Shown here: positions 43,432 through 52,012 of the stretch, piece by piece
How positions within the stretch are numbered: the stretch's first letter is position 1
Layout of the letters: every line of letters starts with the position of its first letter
Assembly: GCA_021199355.1 (NCBI GenBank)
Contig: JAJQIF010000009.1
Location: forward strand, 62,001 to 126,000
Length of the DNA: 64,000 nucleotides
Direction of reading: 5' to 3'
From: Oscillospiraceae bacterium
GTDB lineage: Bacteria > Bacillota > Clostridia > Oscillospirales > Ruminococcaceae
Translations under genes and position numbers: made by a program
The notes under the pieces: model-generated
Databases searched by the model: none
The model's input: the letters and a program-made list of their open reading frames with translations, nothing else
What the model was told of the DNA's origin: nothing

Positions 43432-43466
43432 GGGCAACGTGCGATAATGCGGCGTTGCCCGTTTTT
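43432..43466. terminator. Terminator between convergent genes
   Basis: GGGCAACG / CGTTGCCC stem followed by GTTTTTATG on the plus strand. It separates the zinc-ribbon protein from pyk. Confidence 0.85.
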
Positions 43467-43472
43467 ATGTGT

Positions 43473-44885
43473 TCAGATAGTCTCAACCTTAATAAGATTC
43501 GTATTTCCCGAACGACCGTTGGTCATGCCACCGGTGACGACAATCTTGTCGCCTCTTTCGAGGTTGAATACCTTGAGGGAGGTGTTCTTTGCGGTGTAGA
43601 AGAGAACGTCGGTCGACTCGTAGGTGTCGCACATATAGGGAGTTACGCCCCACGAAAGAGCAAGCTTATAGCAGGTTTTTACGTTGGTGGTGAGTCCCAG
43701 AATGTCTACGGGGCATCTGAATCTCGATACCATTCTTACAGTAGAGCCGGAAAGTGAGCAGACAGCAATAGCCTTGGCGTTTACGTCAACAGCCATTCCG
43801 CAGGTAGCGTGGGAGATAGCGTCGACGGTGTTCTGAATCTTGAATTCCGAGGTCCTGAAGAGCTTGGTGTAGTCGATGCTCTTTTCGGTGGTCTCGGCGA
43901 TTTTCGCCATGGTCTGAAGCGCCAGAACGGGGTATTTGCCAGCGGCGGTCTCGCCGGAGAGCATTATAGCGCTTGTGCCGTCGTAAACGGCGTTCGCAAC
44001 GTCCGAAGTCTCGGCTCTTGTGGGACGGGGATTATGAATCATCGACTCGAGCATTTCAGTAGCGGTTATAACGCGCTTGCCGAGGAGTCTGCACTTTGTG
44101 ATGAGCTGTTTCTGAATTGCGGGGAGCTTCTCAAAGGCAATCTCAACGCCCATGTCGCCTCTGCCAATCATAATTCCGTCGGCAACCTCGCATATCTCCT
44201 CGATGTTGTCGATGCCCGCCTGATTCTCGATCTTCGCGATGAGGTCGATGTCCCCGCCGCCGTTGGCGTCAAGAAGCGTCTTGATGTCAATCATATCCTG
44301 CTTGCAGGAAACGAACGAGCAGGCGACAAAGTCAACGCCGTTCTCGATTCCAAACAGCAAGTCGGACTTGTCCTGTTCGCTTAAGTATTCCTGCTTCAGG
44401 AGCTTGGTCGGGAAGCTCATCGACTTGTTGTTCGAGAGCTCGCCGCCCTCGTTTACGACTGTATAAACGTTGGTGTCGTCAACACTGGTGACAGTAAACT
44501 TGAGAAGTCCATTATTAAGTAAGATTATATCGCCCTCTTCGAGGTCATGAGCAAGCCCTTTATAGTTGACGGTGACTCTTTCCTGATTTCCGACAACGTC
44601 CTCAGTTGTGAATATAAACTTGTCGCCTTCGTTAAGAGTAATCTTTCCGTTCTCAAAAGAACGAATTCTGTATTCGGGACCCTTGGTGTCGAGCATGATT
44701 GCGACCGGCAGGTCGAGCTCGGCTCTAAGCTTTTTGATAAGGTTTATTTTTTCGAGATGGTCTTCGTGAGTTCCGTGGGAGAAGTTGAGGCGGGCTACGT
44801 TCATTCCCGAGAGCATCATTTCCCGAAGTGTATTTTCATCACTGCAAGCGGGACCTATGGTACAGATGATTTTTGTCTTTCTCAT
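43473..44885 (-). CDS. pyk: Pyruvate kinase
   Basis: This 470-residue enzyme has RKTKIICTIGPACSDENTL, NVARLNFSHGTHEDH, the LDTKGPEYR segment, the active-site IGRGDMGVEIAFEKLPAIQK, ATEMLESMIHNPRPTRAETSDVANAVYDGTSAIMLSGETA and a C-domain ending NLIKVETI. It makes ATP and pyruvate from PEP. The extra PEP-utiliser-like C-terminal domain of Bacillus-type enzymes is absent. GGAGG precedes the ATG. Confidence 0.97.
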   Translation of the reverse strand: MRKTKIICTIGPACSDENTLREMMLSGMNVARLNFSHGTHEDHLEKINLIKKLRAELDLPVAIMLDTKGPEYRIRSFENGKITLNEGDKFIFTTEDVVGNQERVTVNYKGLAHDLEEGDIILLNNGLLKFTVTSVDDTNVYTVVNEGGELSNNKSMSFPTKLLKQEYLSEQDKSDLLFGIENGVDFVACSFVSCKQDMIDIKTLLDANGGGDIDLIAKIENQAGIDNIEEICEVADGIMIGRGDMGVEIAFEKLPAIQKQLITKCRLLGKRVITATEMLESMIHNPRPTRAETSDVANAVYDGTSAIMLSGETAAGKYPVLALQTMAKIAETTEKSIDYTKLFRTSEFKIQNTVDAISHATCGMAVDVNAKAIAVCSLSGSTVRMVSRFRCPVDILGLTTNVKTCYKLALSWGVTPYMCDTYESTDVLFYTAKNTSLKVFNLERGDKIVVTGGMTNGRSGNTNLIKVETI

Positions 44886-44976
44886 AATGTATTCCTCCGA
44901 ATAGTCTTGTAGTAATTGTCAAGAGTAATAAGCCGTCAAAAGTCTTGAAAGCTTGTTATTCCCGACAACCTGAAGT

Positions 44977-45005
44977 GTGCCCGCATAGGAAACCCATGCG
45001 GGCAC
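44977..45005 (-). terminator. Hairpin after the isomerase-like gene
   Basis: A 10-bp stem GTGCCCGCAT / ATGCGGGCAC lies 10 bp after the stop. The sequence that follows has no T run, so it may be a transcript-stabilising hairpin rather than a terminator. Confidence 0.5.
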
Positions 45006-45015
45006 AAGAGTTAAA

Positions 45016-46500
45016 TCAGGCGAAAGGATTCTCGGTCGGGTAGGGAAGAGAAGCAGGCTGATTGTAGGCAATGTCCTCGATGCCGAGATACTTCATAACT
45101 TCGAACATGAGCTTGCCGCAATGGCTGAACGCAACCGCACCGTGGTGAGGATATCTCTTCTGGATGAGAACGTGGCGATAGAATCTGCCCATCTCCGGGA
45201 TTGCGAAGATTGCGATGCCGCCGAACGAACGGGTGGCAACGGGAAGAATCTCACCCTCTGCGATGTAAGCATGGAGCTTGCCGTCGCTGTCGCACTGGAG
45301 GCGATAGAAGGTGATGTCGGAAGCGGCAATGTCGCCCTCGAGGGTTCCTCTTGTGAAGTCGGGGTCGCTGCCCTGAGGTTCAAGAAGTCTGTGCTGGATG
45401 AGCTGATACTTGACAGCTCTGTCGTCGCACATCTTGCAGGAAGGAGTATTGCCGCAGTGGAAGCCCATAAATGTATCAGTGAGCTTGTAGCCGAGGTCGG
45501 CAATCTTGTCTTCGTCATATATGTACTGAGGAACGCTGTTGTTGATGTCAAGAAGAGTAACGGTGTCGCCGGTCAGGCAGATGCCGATATACTCAGAGAG
45601 AGCACCGTAGATATCAACCTCGCAGGAAACAGGGATGCCTCTTGAGCAGAGACGGCTGTTTACATAGCAGGGCTCGAAGCCAAACTGACTCGGGAAAGCG
45701 GGCCAGCACTTGTCGGCGAATGCAACATACTGTCTTGAACCCTTGTGGTTCTCAGCCCAGTCAAGAAGAGTGAGCTCGAACTGAGCCATTCTCTCGCTGA
45801 GGTCGGGATAATACTTGCCTTCGCCCATCTCAGCCGCCATTTCAGCGCAGACACCGGGGATTCTCGGATCTCCCGCATGCTCCTTGTAGGAGACGAGAAG
45901 GTCGAGCTCGCTGTTCTCCTCAATCTCAACGCCCAGCTCATAAAGACCGTTGATGGGAGCGTTGCAGGCGAAGAAGTCCTGCGGACGGGGACCGAAGGTG
46001 ATAATCTTGAGGTTCTTAAGACCCAAGACTACTCTTGCAATCGGAACGAACTCGGCAATCATCTTTGTGATATCCTCGGCGGTTCCGACGGGATACTCGG
46101 GAATGTAGCCCTTGAGCTTGCGAAGACCGAGATTATAGGAGCAGTTGAGCATGCCGCAATAAGCGTCGCCTCTGCCGTTAATCATGTCTCCGTCGCCCTC
46201 AGCGGCGGCAACGAACATGCAAGGACCGTCAAAGTTCTTAGCAATAAGGGTTTCGGGAGTCTCGGGACCGAAGTTACCAAGGAATACAACGAGAGCGTTG
46301 CATCCTGCCGCCTTGACGTCCTCGACAGCCTTAAGCATGTCAAGCTCGTTCTCGACGGTTACAGGGCACTCATAAAGGTCCTGATTCTTTGCCTTGCACT
46401 CGGCGGCGATTGCGGCGCGTCTCTTTTCAGAAAGCTGAATCGGAAAGCAGTCACGCGATACGGCAACAATACCGAGCTTTACAACAGGAATGTTTATCAT
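45016..46500 (-). CDS. L-fucose/L-arabinose isomerase family protein
   Basis: This 494-residue protein has the FucI/AraA-like layout: an N-terminal Rossmann-like half (KLGIVAVSRDCFPIQLSEKRR, ALVVFLGNFGPETPETL), a middle domain (VLGLKNLKIITFGPRPQDFFACNAPI) and a C-terminal part with MGFHCGNTPSCKMCDDRAVKYQ and FSHCGKLMFEVMKYLG. The metal-site residues could not be checked one by one. It probably interconverts an aldose and ketose, but the substrate is unknown and no sugar operon surrounds it. ATG at 46500 follows GGAGG. Promoter and leader hairpin lie upstream. Confidence 0.78.
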   Translation of the reverse strand: MINIPVVKLGIVAVSRDCFPIQLSEKRRAAIAAECKAKNQDLYECPVTVENELDMLKAVEDVKAAGCNALVVFLGNFGPETPETLIAKNFDGPCMFVAAAEGDGDMINGRGDAYCGMLNCSYNLGLRKLKGYIPEYPVGTAEDITKMIAEFVPIARVVLGLKNLKIITFGPRPQDFFACNAPINGLYELGVEIEENSELDLLVSYKEHAGDPRIPGVCAEMAAEMGEGKYYPDLSERMAQFELTLLDWAENHKGSRQYVAFADKCWPAFPSQFGFEPCYVNSRLCSRGIPVSCEVDIYGALSEYIGICLTGDTVTLLDINNSVPQYIYDEDKIADLGYKLTDTFMGFHCGNTPSCKMCDDRAVKYQLIQHRLLEPQGSDPDFTRGTLEGDIAASDITFYRLQCDSDGKLHAYIAEGEILPVATRSFGGIAIFAIPEMGRFYRHVLIQKRYPHHGAVAFSHCGKLMFEVMKYLGIEDIAYNQPASLPYPTENPFA

Positions 46501-46526
46501 ACTATACCTCCAAATAAATATTTTCA

Positions 46527-46560
46527 TTCTTTACTTCCGTATAAAACGGACAACAAAGAA
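46527..46560 (-). promoter_or_regulatory. Leader hairpin before the isomerase-like gene
   Basis: TTCTTT and AAAGAA flank an inner CCGT/ACGG pair, making a two-part stem in the 5' leader between promoter 46584-46612 and the ribosome binding site. Function unknown. Confidence 0.35.
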
Positions 46561-46583
46561 CGTGTATGCAATCATGCACCTAT

Positions 46584-46612
46584 ATTATATAATAAATCCG
46601 CACTCTTTTCAA
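46584..46612 (-). promoter_or_regulatory. Sigma-A promoter of the isomerase-like gene
   Basis: On the minus strand: TTGAAA (46607-46612), a 17-bp spacer and TATAAT (46584-46589). Confidence 0.7.
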
Positions 46613-46655
46613 CTGTTTTCTTGAGAAAATGAGTGAAAAATGTTTGTATAGTCGC

Positions 46656-46684
46656 AGAAAAAGCCCCCTCCACTCCGGGAGAGG
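46656..46684 (-). terminator. Terminator after the lipoprotein gene
   Basis: On the minus strand CCTCTCC pairs with GGAGGGG and is followed by CTTTTTC. Confidence 0.7.
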
Positions 46685-46716
46685 AATTTTTAGGTATTTG
46701 CGTATATGCGACTGTA

Positions 46717-47520
46717 TCAATCATCAATAAGTTCTTCGGTCGCAACAGTCGCACCGTATATAGCCACGACATTATCCGGATTCACTTCCCGGTTCATTAT
46801 CTCTCTGATGTAATCCGGTATATCCTCCTCGGCGATTTCATACGACCCGTTTTCATCTTCCACGAATTTCCATGCGGAAGTAGTGGTGACGAAATATCCA
46901 CCGTTGCGGTCATCGAAGTAAACGAGCATAGCAGGATTCTCAGCAGAGGTCTCAATATAGTTCATGGCTGTCGCCTCCGAGCAACTGCCGAACTGGAAGC
47001 CATAGTTGCCATCGCTATTCGAGGAGATAGCCATCGAAACAACCTCATCACCATACATGATAGGGAAATAGTAAAATGTGTCGTAGTACTCTCCCGTACT
47101 GCCGTTATAAGGTCTTATGCCGGTCGCAACACTCATACCGTTCACAATATCCTCAGAGTAACCCAATGATGTGATAACTCCCGAACTCATGTGTTCAAGT
47201 TGGTCGATGACATAATTTATAGCTTCCTCGGAAATTTCTGCGGTTTCGATATAAATCGCATTGTCGCTGACGTGGTCCGGGTCAACTATGTTGATAGTGA
47301 ACGGGCTTTCGCCGTCGTAAACTTCTTCGCCGTTCACGATTCCTATGACTTCTTCTTCCTCTGCGACCGGATCTTCAACCTCGATATCTTCGATAACGTC
47401 TTCTATGACGTCTTCCACAGCGTCTTCGACCGGGTCCTCGGGGCTCGGCTCGACGATTGTGCAGGCACAGAGGGTCAGGACGAGAGCCATCGCCGTCAGA
47501 ATAAGTACAAATCTTTTCAT
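46717..47520 (-). CDS. Putative lipoprotein with acidic repeat linker
   Basis: This 267-residue protein has a lipoprotein signal (MKRFVLILTAMALVLTLCAC, lipobox LCAC, lipidated Cys20). A strongly acidic repeat rich in VEDPVED-, DVIED- and EEEE-like steps covers residues about 24-57, followed by an exported domain that I cannot assign. The acidic VED/DPVED stretch resembles that of the anti-sigma-like protein at 7704-9620. An ECF-like 30-bp element lies 33 bp before the ATG, so it is probably controlled by the sigma factor encoded at 9607-10107. AAGGAGG precedes the start. Confidence 0.8.
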   Translation of the reverse strand: MKRFVLILTAMALVLTLCACTIVEPSPEDPVEDAVEDVIEDVIEDIEVEDPVAEEEEVIGIVNGEEVYDGESPFTINIVDPDHVSDNAIYIETAEISEEAINYVIDQLEHMSSGVITSLGYSEDIVNGMSVATGIRPYNGSTGEYYDTFYYFPIMYGDEVVSMAISSNSDGNYGFQFGSCSEATAMNYIETSAENPAMLVYFDDRNGGYFVTTTSAWKFVEDENGSYEIAEEDIPDYIREIMNREVNPDNVVAIYGATVATEELIDD

Positions 47521-47553
47521 TTTATTGCCTCCTTGGGTATATTTCTATACTAC

Positions 47554-47583
47554 TAAAACACATCAGGGCGGCAAATTATTGCA
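47554..47583 (-). promoter_or_regulatory. Putative ECF sigma promoter element, copy 3
   Basis: On the minus strand it begins TGCAATAAT and ends CTGATGTGTTTTA. There are four differences from the copy before the ECF sigma gene. It is oriented toward the lipoprotein gene. Confidence 0.7.
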
Positions 47584-47627
47584 CTCTCCAAAAAATTTTT
47601 AAAAAACTTTTTCGTCAAAATCCGCCG

Positions 47628-47657
47628 TTGACAATTTCCCATCCAAGTGCTATAATG
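47628..47657 (+). promoter_or_regulatory. Promoter of the tRNA pair
   Basis: Consensus TTGACA (47628-47633), an 18-bp spacer and consensus TATAAT (47652-47657), about 40 bp before tRNA-Leu. Confidence 0.85.
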
Positions 47658-47695
47658 ATCCCTGCGGGAATTCCCACGGGCAAGAGCAGGGAATG

Positions 47696-47778
47696 CACCT
47701 GTGGTGGAATTGGCAGACACGATAGATTTAGGTTCTATTGCTTTCGCGTGCAGGTTCAAGTCCTGTCAGGTGCACCAT
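47696..47778 (+). tRNA. tRNA-Leu (anticodon UAG)
   Basis: The acceptor arms GCACCTG and CAGGTGC pair, and ACCA is encoded. The anticodon loop reads ATTTAGGTT (anticodon TAG). A short class II variable arm is present and the T loop is GTTCAAGTC. It is cotranscribed with tRNA-Gly. Confidence 0.95.
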
Positions 47779-47800
47779 TTCTCCCGCCCCAACAGAATCG

Positions 47801-47874
47801 CAGATGTAGTTCAGTGGCAGAACATCAGCTTCCCAAGCTGAATATGCGGGTTCGATTCCCGTCATCTGCTCCAA
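47801..47874 (+). tRNA. tRNA-Gly (anticodon CCC)
   Basis: A 74-base cloverleaf with acceptor arms GCAGATG and CATCTGC, an encoded CCA end, anticodon loop TTCCCAA (anticodon CCC) and T loop GTTCGATTC. It lies 22 bp after tRNA-Leu and is followed by a strong terminator. Confidence 0.95.
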
Positions 47875-47875
47875 A

Positions 47876-47909
47876 AATAGCCTCCGACCAAAGGTCGGAG
47901 GTTATTTTT
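47876..47909 (+). terminator. Terminator after tRNA-Gly
   Basis: CCTCCGACC / GGTCGGAGG stem with an AAA loop, followed by TTATTTTTG. Confidence 0.9.
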
Positions 47910-47938
47910 GGAATAGACGACAGTCGCGAGGGCTCGTG

Positions 47939-48026
47939 ACAAGTTGCGGCAAAGAGTAAAAAACTTATCTTCTAAAAGACCCATAAAGAATCCGAAAACT
48001 GCGTTACTCTACAAGCCGCAACTTGT
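47939..48026. repeat. Imperfect 21/23-bp inverted repeat downstream of the tRNAs
   Basis: ACAAGTTGCGGC plus AGAGTAA at 47939-47959 is repeated inverted at 48004-48026, with a 44-base loop. A separate hairpin, GTTGCC/GGCAAC, follows at 48031-48045. No coding sequence is seen here. It may be a remnant of a small element or an untranslated structured RNA. Confidence 0.7.
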
Positions 48027-48050
48027 TTAGGTTGCCGAAGGCAACCTGAT

Positions 48051-48073
48051 GGGTTCAGATTCCCGTCATCTGC
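48051..48073 (+). repeat. Duplicate of the tRNA-Gly 3' end (att-like scar)
   Basis: GGGTTC, one inserted base, then the exact 16-mer GATTCCCGTCATCTGC, identical to the T arm and acceptor end of tRNA-Gly (47849-47870), about 200 bp away in the same orientation. Such tRNA 3' duplications mark integration sites. The 560 bp between the lipoprotein and anti-sigma genes contain only the tRNAs, their signals and these repeats. Confidence 0.8.
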
Positions 48074-48080
48074 GGTCCTA

Positions 48081-48827
48081 TCAGTATATCTTCGCAATAA
48101 GCTCCTCCGCCGCTTCCGGGTCGGCGAGGGATTCGTCGAGCGGAATCTCGAACAGGGTTGCGACTCCTTCACTGCCGATTACCGAAATAGTGCCGTCGTC
48201 GTTCAGAGAGTAGACGTCAGAAGTGGGAGCGAGCGCTCCGCTATAAGCGGCGATATAAACCGTGTGGTCGGCAAAAATGCTGACGTTAGTCGTCTCTACG
48301 AGGAAGTACTCGACGCCGTCCTGAATGAACTTGTGCCTTGAGCCGTTGTTGAGGGTGAAGATGTTCACGAGCCACGGCTCATAGCCGGAGATGACCGGGC
48401 TTACCATGATGTCGGTGTAATCGGTGATTGCCTCGCCGTCAGCTCTTTCGATAGAGCCGACGATGTAGGTCTTGTCGAGACCGATTTCCTCGTCATAGGT
48501 GCTCATGTCGTCGCCCGATGCGATTCCCAAGATTGTGATTGTGTAACCGCCGCTTGTCTGGGACTCGATGCTCCACGTTTCGCCTCCGTCGTTTTCAAAA
48601 TATTCTGCAAGGGTCGTTTCACCAGACCTGTTTGCTATGTCGGAAGCAGTCAACAGTCCACCTGCGGCAAACGCTGAGACTGTCAGAATCACCGCCGCCA
48701 CCACTGCAGCTATGACCCTCGTATGCTTAATTTGTCTTTTGGCGGGCTTATATTTCGCCGCTTCCGTAAGATACTTTTCATCCACCATATCAATGGCGGT
48801 GGAAAGCTTTTCTACATTTTTGTTCAT
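48081..48827 (-). CDS. Membrane anti-sigma-like protein of the second ECF pair
   Basis: This 248-residue protein has a cytoplasmic N-terminus (DMVDEKYLTEAAKYKP), one membrane helix (about 36-58, VIAAVVAAVILTVSAFAAGGLL) and an exported beta-rich domain with no recognised family. Its ATG overlaps the sigma gene stop (ATGA), the usual arrangement for sigma/anti-sigma pairs. The N-terminal VDEKYLTEA motif is common in clostridial anti-sigma-like proteins. Its target would be the sigma factor at 48824-49381. Confidence 0.75.
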   Translation of the reverse strand: MNKNVEKLSTAIDMVDEKYLTEAAKYKPAKRQIKHTRVIAAVVAAVILTVSAFAAGGLLTASDIANRSGETTLAEYFENDGGETWSIESQTSGGYTITILGIASGDDMSTYDEEIGLDKTYIVGSIERADGEAITDYTDIMVSPVISGYEPWLVNIFTLNNGSRHKFIQDGVEYFLVETTNVSIFADHTVYIAAYSGALAPTSDVYSLNDDGTISVIGSEGVATLFEIPLDESLADPEAAEELIAKIY

Positions 48828-49381
48828 TCAAAAAATCTCCTTTCGTTTAAGTAGCTTTTCAGCTTTTTCCGGATTCTTACCAGCCTTACCGAGACCGTCT
48901 TTTCCGTCAGTCCGGTGAGTTTTGCTATGTCCCTGAGCCTGTCCGAGAACCAGTAGCGTCGTAGGAAGATGACCCGGTTTTCCTGCGAGAGCGTTTCAAG
49001 AAAGCTGTCGACCGCTCCTGAAAGCTCTTTGAAGTCAAGCTCCGCCTCGACGCTCGAATTTCCGGGGAGGCACTCCTCGAGCTCGTCAAGTGCCACCTGA
49101 TAGAAGCTGTCCCGCTTCTGAGCGCTCCTGTTTCTCAGGATGTTCAAAGACCGGTTCTTCGCAATTTTAAGAACATAGCCGAGCAGGTTCTCCGGCTTTT
49201 CGGGAGGAACTTGGTTCCAGACCGCCAGATATGTATCGTTGACTGCCTCGGCGGCGTCCTCCTCGCTCCCTAAAACGTTTTTGGAAACGCTTCTGCAGAG
49301 ACTGCCGTATTTCCGGTCAAGTTCGTCTATAGCCGACTCCGACCGCTCGAAAAACAGCCCGATAATCCTCTCGTCATCCAT
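48824..49381 (-). CDS. ECF-type sigma factor, second pair
   Basis: This 185-residue protein has region 2 (LCRSVSKNVLGSEEDAAEAVNDTYLAVWNQVPP) and region 4 (LSQENRVIFLRRYWFSDRLRDIAKLTGLTEKTVSVRLVRIRKKLKSYL). The ATG at 49381 follows AAGGAGG. It differs from the sigma factor at 9607-10107, and the sequence upstream (CCGCAAAAATTCGGGTACTG) resembles but does not match the 30-bp element used there, so it probably reads a different promoter. Translationally coupled to its anti-sigma-like partner. Confidence 0.92.
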   Translation of the reverse strand: MDDERIIGLFFERSESAIDELDRKYGSLCRSVSKNVLGSEEDAAEAVNDTYLAVWNQVPPEKPENLLGYVLKIAKNRSLNILRNRSAQKRDSFYQVALDELEECLPGNSSVEAELDFKELSGAVDSFLETLSQENRVIFLRRYWFSDRLRDIAKLTGLTEKTVSVRLVRIRKKLKSYLNERRFFE

Positions 49382-49452
49382 GTCAATTCCTCCTTTCACT
49401 ATTACAGTACCCGAATTTTTGCGGATACTACGCCCCGAGGAAAGATTTTTTG

Positions 49453-49483
49453 AAAAAAGTGCCTCCCGTTTCGTGTGGGAGGC
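49453..49483 (-). terminator. Terminator after the ABC transporter gene
   Basis: GCCTCCC / GGGAGGC stem followed on the minus strand by ACTTTTTTC. Confidence 0.85.
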
Positions 49484-49491
49484 GTTTAAGT

Positions 49492-51099
49492 TTAAAGAGC
49501 AATCTGCTTGTTCACGGCAACCGCGCCGTCGTCGATGTGCGAAATCCTGAAAATAATGTGATTCGCCCGGTCTTTATAGATAGTGTCGAGGAGCTCGCCC
49601 GCAAATTCACGGGTTCCGGCATCGAGCGCATTCTCGAGCTCGTCAAGGATTATGACCGACGAGCCCTGCCATCTTAAGATAAGGTTAATTAGCATGAGCT
49701 TCTTTCTCTGCCCGCCCGAAAGGTTCTTGCCGCCCATTTCGATGTCGGGGAGATCTTCTGGGAGGTCAACCTGCCTAAGAAGGCTCGAGAAGTCACCGTC
49801 CGAAAGCTCAACCCCGGTAATCTCTTCGATATAGTTTTTTGCGCTGTCGTTAAGGAGAATCTCGTCCTGACTGATGTATAAGATATGTTTGTAAAGGCTC
49901 TCCCGCCTGATTTCTTCCGCAGGCATTCCGTTCACAAGGAGCTCGCCGTCGGTGGGCTTGAGTAAATTCACGAGAAGCTTGACATAGGTCGACTTTCCGC
50001 TTCCGTTTGCGCCCGACAGCCTGACGATGTCACCCTTTTCGAATATCTGAGACTGGTTTTTTATGACATAATCGTCGCCGCCGTTATACGAAAACGAGAC
50101 GTTTCTAAGCTCGATTTTGTCAATGCCCGAAATCTCTTTGTCGCCGTCCTCACGCTTCGTCTCGAAAATCTTGTTGACGTTTCCGAATGCCGGCGCCATC
50201 CGCATCACCATATAAACAGCCGTTTCGAGATTCGAGCTGTAGGAAATGATTTTCTGCGTCGCAAAGAGGAAGAACGCGAGGCTTCCGGCGTCGCTCCCAT
50301 TGACGGTCATGCTTAAAAACGCCGCAACGCCCAAGTAAATCAGCTGATAGTAATTTGTGCTGAGTGTATTCAGCCCGACCATGACGGCATCGGCATCGAG
50401 CGAAGCATTAATGAATCCCCAGAGGCTCTTTTTCTGCCGCTCGACGAAGTAATCCCCCAAAGAATGAGTTTTGACAAGCTCGATAGAATCGACGAAGTCG
50501 TTGAGCTCGTTGTGGTCCGCCTTCATCATCTGATTTACTCCGGCAGAGCGTTTCATAATCAGCCTTCTTGAGAACCAAGAAATCGCAAACCCGATAATCG
50601 CCGCCACGAGGAGAAATACCGCCAGGCTTGCATTCACAAACGCCGAAACTATCAGGAAAGATATAAGCAATACTAAATTTAAGAGTATATACCCGATATA
50701 ATTCCCGACAATTCGGAAGACATCGAGGACATCCGAATAAAAAATGTGCTTCAGCTTGTCCTTGCCGATTGAGATGAGCGACTGATAATCCGCCTTTTCG
50801 ACGGCTCTGTACATGTCCGTTCTCATAGCCTCAAGAAAAGCCCCGCCGAGCCTGTCCTGCGCCCGATATTTTCCAATCGAGAGCAGGCAATCAAGCAACA
50901 GAAGCAGGAGAAATCCCCCGAGCGCCAACAAAAGAAACGCCATCGTCCCTCTTATTTCCGCCTCCGAAATAATCCTGCTCATGAGTACCGTGAGAGTTGC
51001 CTCAAGCGCCGTTATCGCCAATACATAAACGATAACCGCCGCAAACTCCTTCTTCGCCTTCGGAAGATATTTTTTGATGGTTTCAAATACGGTTTTCAT
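49492..51099 (-). CDS. ABC transporter, fused membrane and ATPase domains
   Basis: This 535-residue half-transporter has six membrane helices in residues about 15-300 and a nucleotide-binding domain with Walker A GANGSGKST, signature LSGGQRKKL and Walker B VIILDELENALD. The H-loop is ISH. It resembles exporter-type permease/ATPase proteins of the bacteriocin or lipid type; the substrate is unknown. The ATG follows GGAGGAAAG and overlaps the radical-SAM gene by four bases. Confidence 0.85.
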   Translation of the reverse strand: MKTVFETIKKYLPKAKKEFAAVIVYVLAITALEATLTVLMSRIISEAEIRGTMAFLLLALGGFLLLLLLDCLLSIGKYRAQDRLGGAFLEAMRTDMYRAVEKADYQSLISIGKDKLKHIFYSDVLDVFRIVGNYIGYILLNLVLLISFLIVSAFVNASLAVFLLVAAIIGFAISWFSRRLIMKRSAGVNQMMKADHNELNDFVDSIELVKTHSLGDYFVERQKKSLWGFINASLDADAVMVGLNTLSTNYYQLIYLGVAAFLSMTVNGSDAGSLAFFLFATQKIISYSSNLETAVYMVMRMAPAFGNVNKIFETKREDGDKEISGIDKIELRNVSFSYNGGDDYVIKNQSQIFEKGDIVRLSGANGSGKSTYVKLLVNLLKPTDGELLVNGMPAEEIRRESLYKHILYISQDEILLNDSAKNYIEEITGVELSDGDFSSLLRQVDLPEDLPDIEMGGKNLSGGQRKKLMLINLILRWQGSSVIILDELENALDAGTREFAGELLDTIYKDRANHIIFRISHIDDGAVAVNKQIAL

Positions 51100-52012
51100 G
51101 TTCTTTCCTCCAATTCCTTGCTCCCAAAAAACTCCGGCACGAAGCACTCGTCGGACGAACTCCTCTCCTGCGAGTACCCCTCAAAACCGAGCTTCCGGGC
51201 ATAATCAAGCACACTGTTATATTCAAACGTCGACACACGACGGTTGATTTTTTTGAATCTTTCTTCGGTCGTCGCCCGATACATCGGCACATACTGGCAC
51301 ATGAGGCTTAAAAGTATCTCATTCGGCTCGAAACTCTCCCGGAGGGCTTTCAGCACCGCCATCGAATCCTTCCGAAGGGTCGGGAGCACCATGTGACGGG
51401 CTATCACGCCTTTCAAGAGCTTGCCGTTTTCATCGAATCTGGGCTTGCCGACCTGTTTTTGCATCTCTTTGACAGCCGAAATCGCTGTCTCAAAATAGAT
51501 TCCCGCACAGCCGGAGAACTCTTTCGCATACTCATCCGAAAAGTATTTTACATCCGGCAGATAGATGTCGACATAGCCCTCAAGCGCCTTAATCGTTTCG
51601 ACGCTTTCGAATCCTCCGCAGTTATAGACTACGGGAATCTTAAGCTCATCCCGAACTATATCGAGGACCTCAATAATCGACGGCACAAACGGTGTCGGCT
51701 CACTAAATTTATATTCTCGGCACCTTCACTCTGAAGCCTTAAGAAAATCTCCGCAAGTTCATTCGTAGAGACAGTATAGCCCTTGCCTTCATGCGAAATC
51801 TCGTGATTCTGGCAGAAACAGCACCGAAGGGTACAGCCGGAGAAGAAGACCGCTCCCGAACCGCTGCCAATGGAAATACACGGCTCTTCCCAAAGGTGGA
51901 GAGCCGCTCTTGCAATCTTAATTTCGTCGCTCTGCCCGCAGAAGCCAACGGCAACGTGTCGGTTTACCCGGCACCTTCTCGGGCAAAGCTCGCATTTTTC
52001 GTAACCAATCAT
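51096..52012 (-). pseudogene. Radical SAM activase-like gene, single-base frameshift
   Basis: The N-terminal part (MIGYEKCELCPRRC, the radical SAM cluster CTLRCCFC, and NHEISHEGKGYTVS) and the C-terminal part (PSIIEVLDIVRDEL through FGSKELEERT) together form one PflA-like radical SAM protein of about 305 residues. They lie in different frames. Adding one C in the minus-strand run near 51697 restores SPTPFVPSII across the break. A sequencing or assembly error in the short C run is possible. It overlaps ispE upstream and the ABC gene downstream by four bases each, so the operon layout is intact. Confidence 0.85.

Noticed and set aside
47628..47939. Open frame across the two tRNA genes
   Set aside because: The sequence is fully explained by tRNA-Leu, tRNA-Gly and their promoter and terminator.
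51656..51686. Two separate small genes in the radical SAM region
   Set aside because: The N- and C-terminal halves join into one protein with a one-base change, and neither half has the other's domain.
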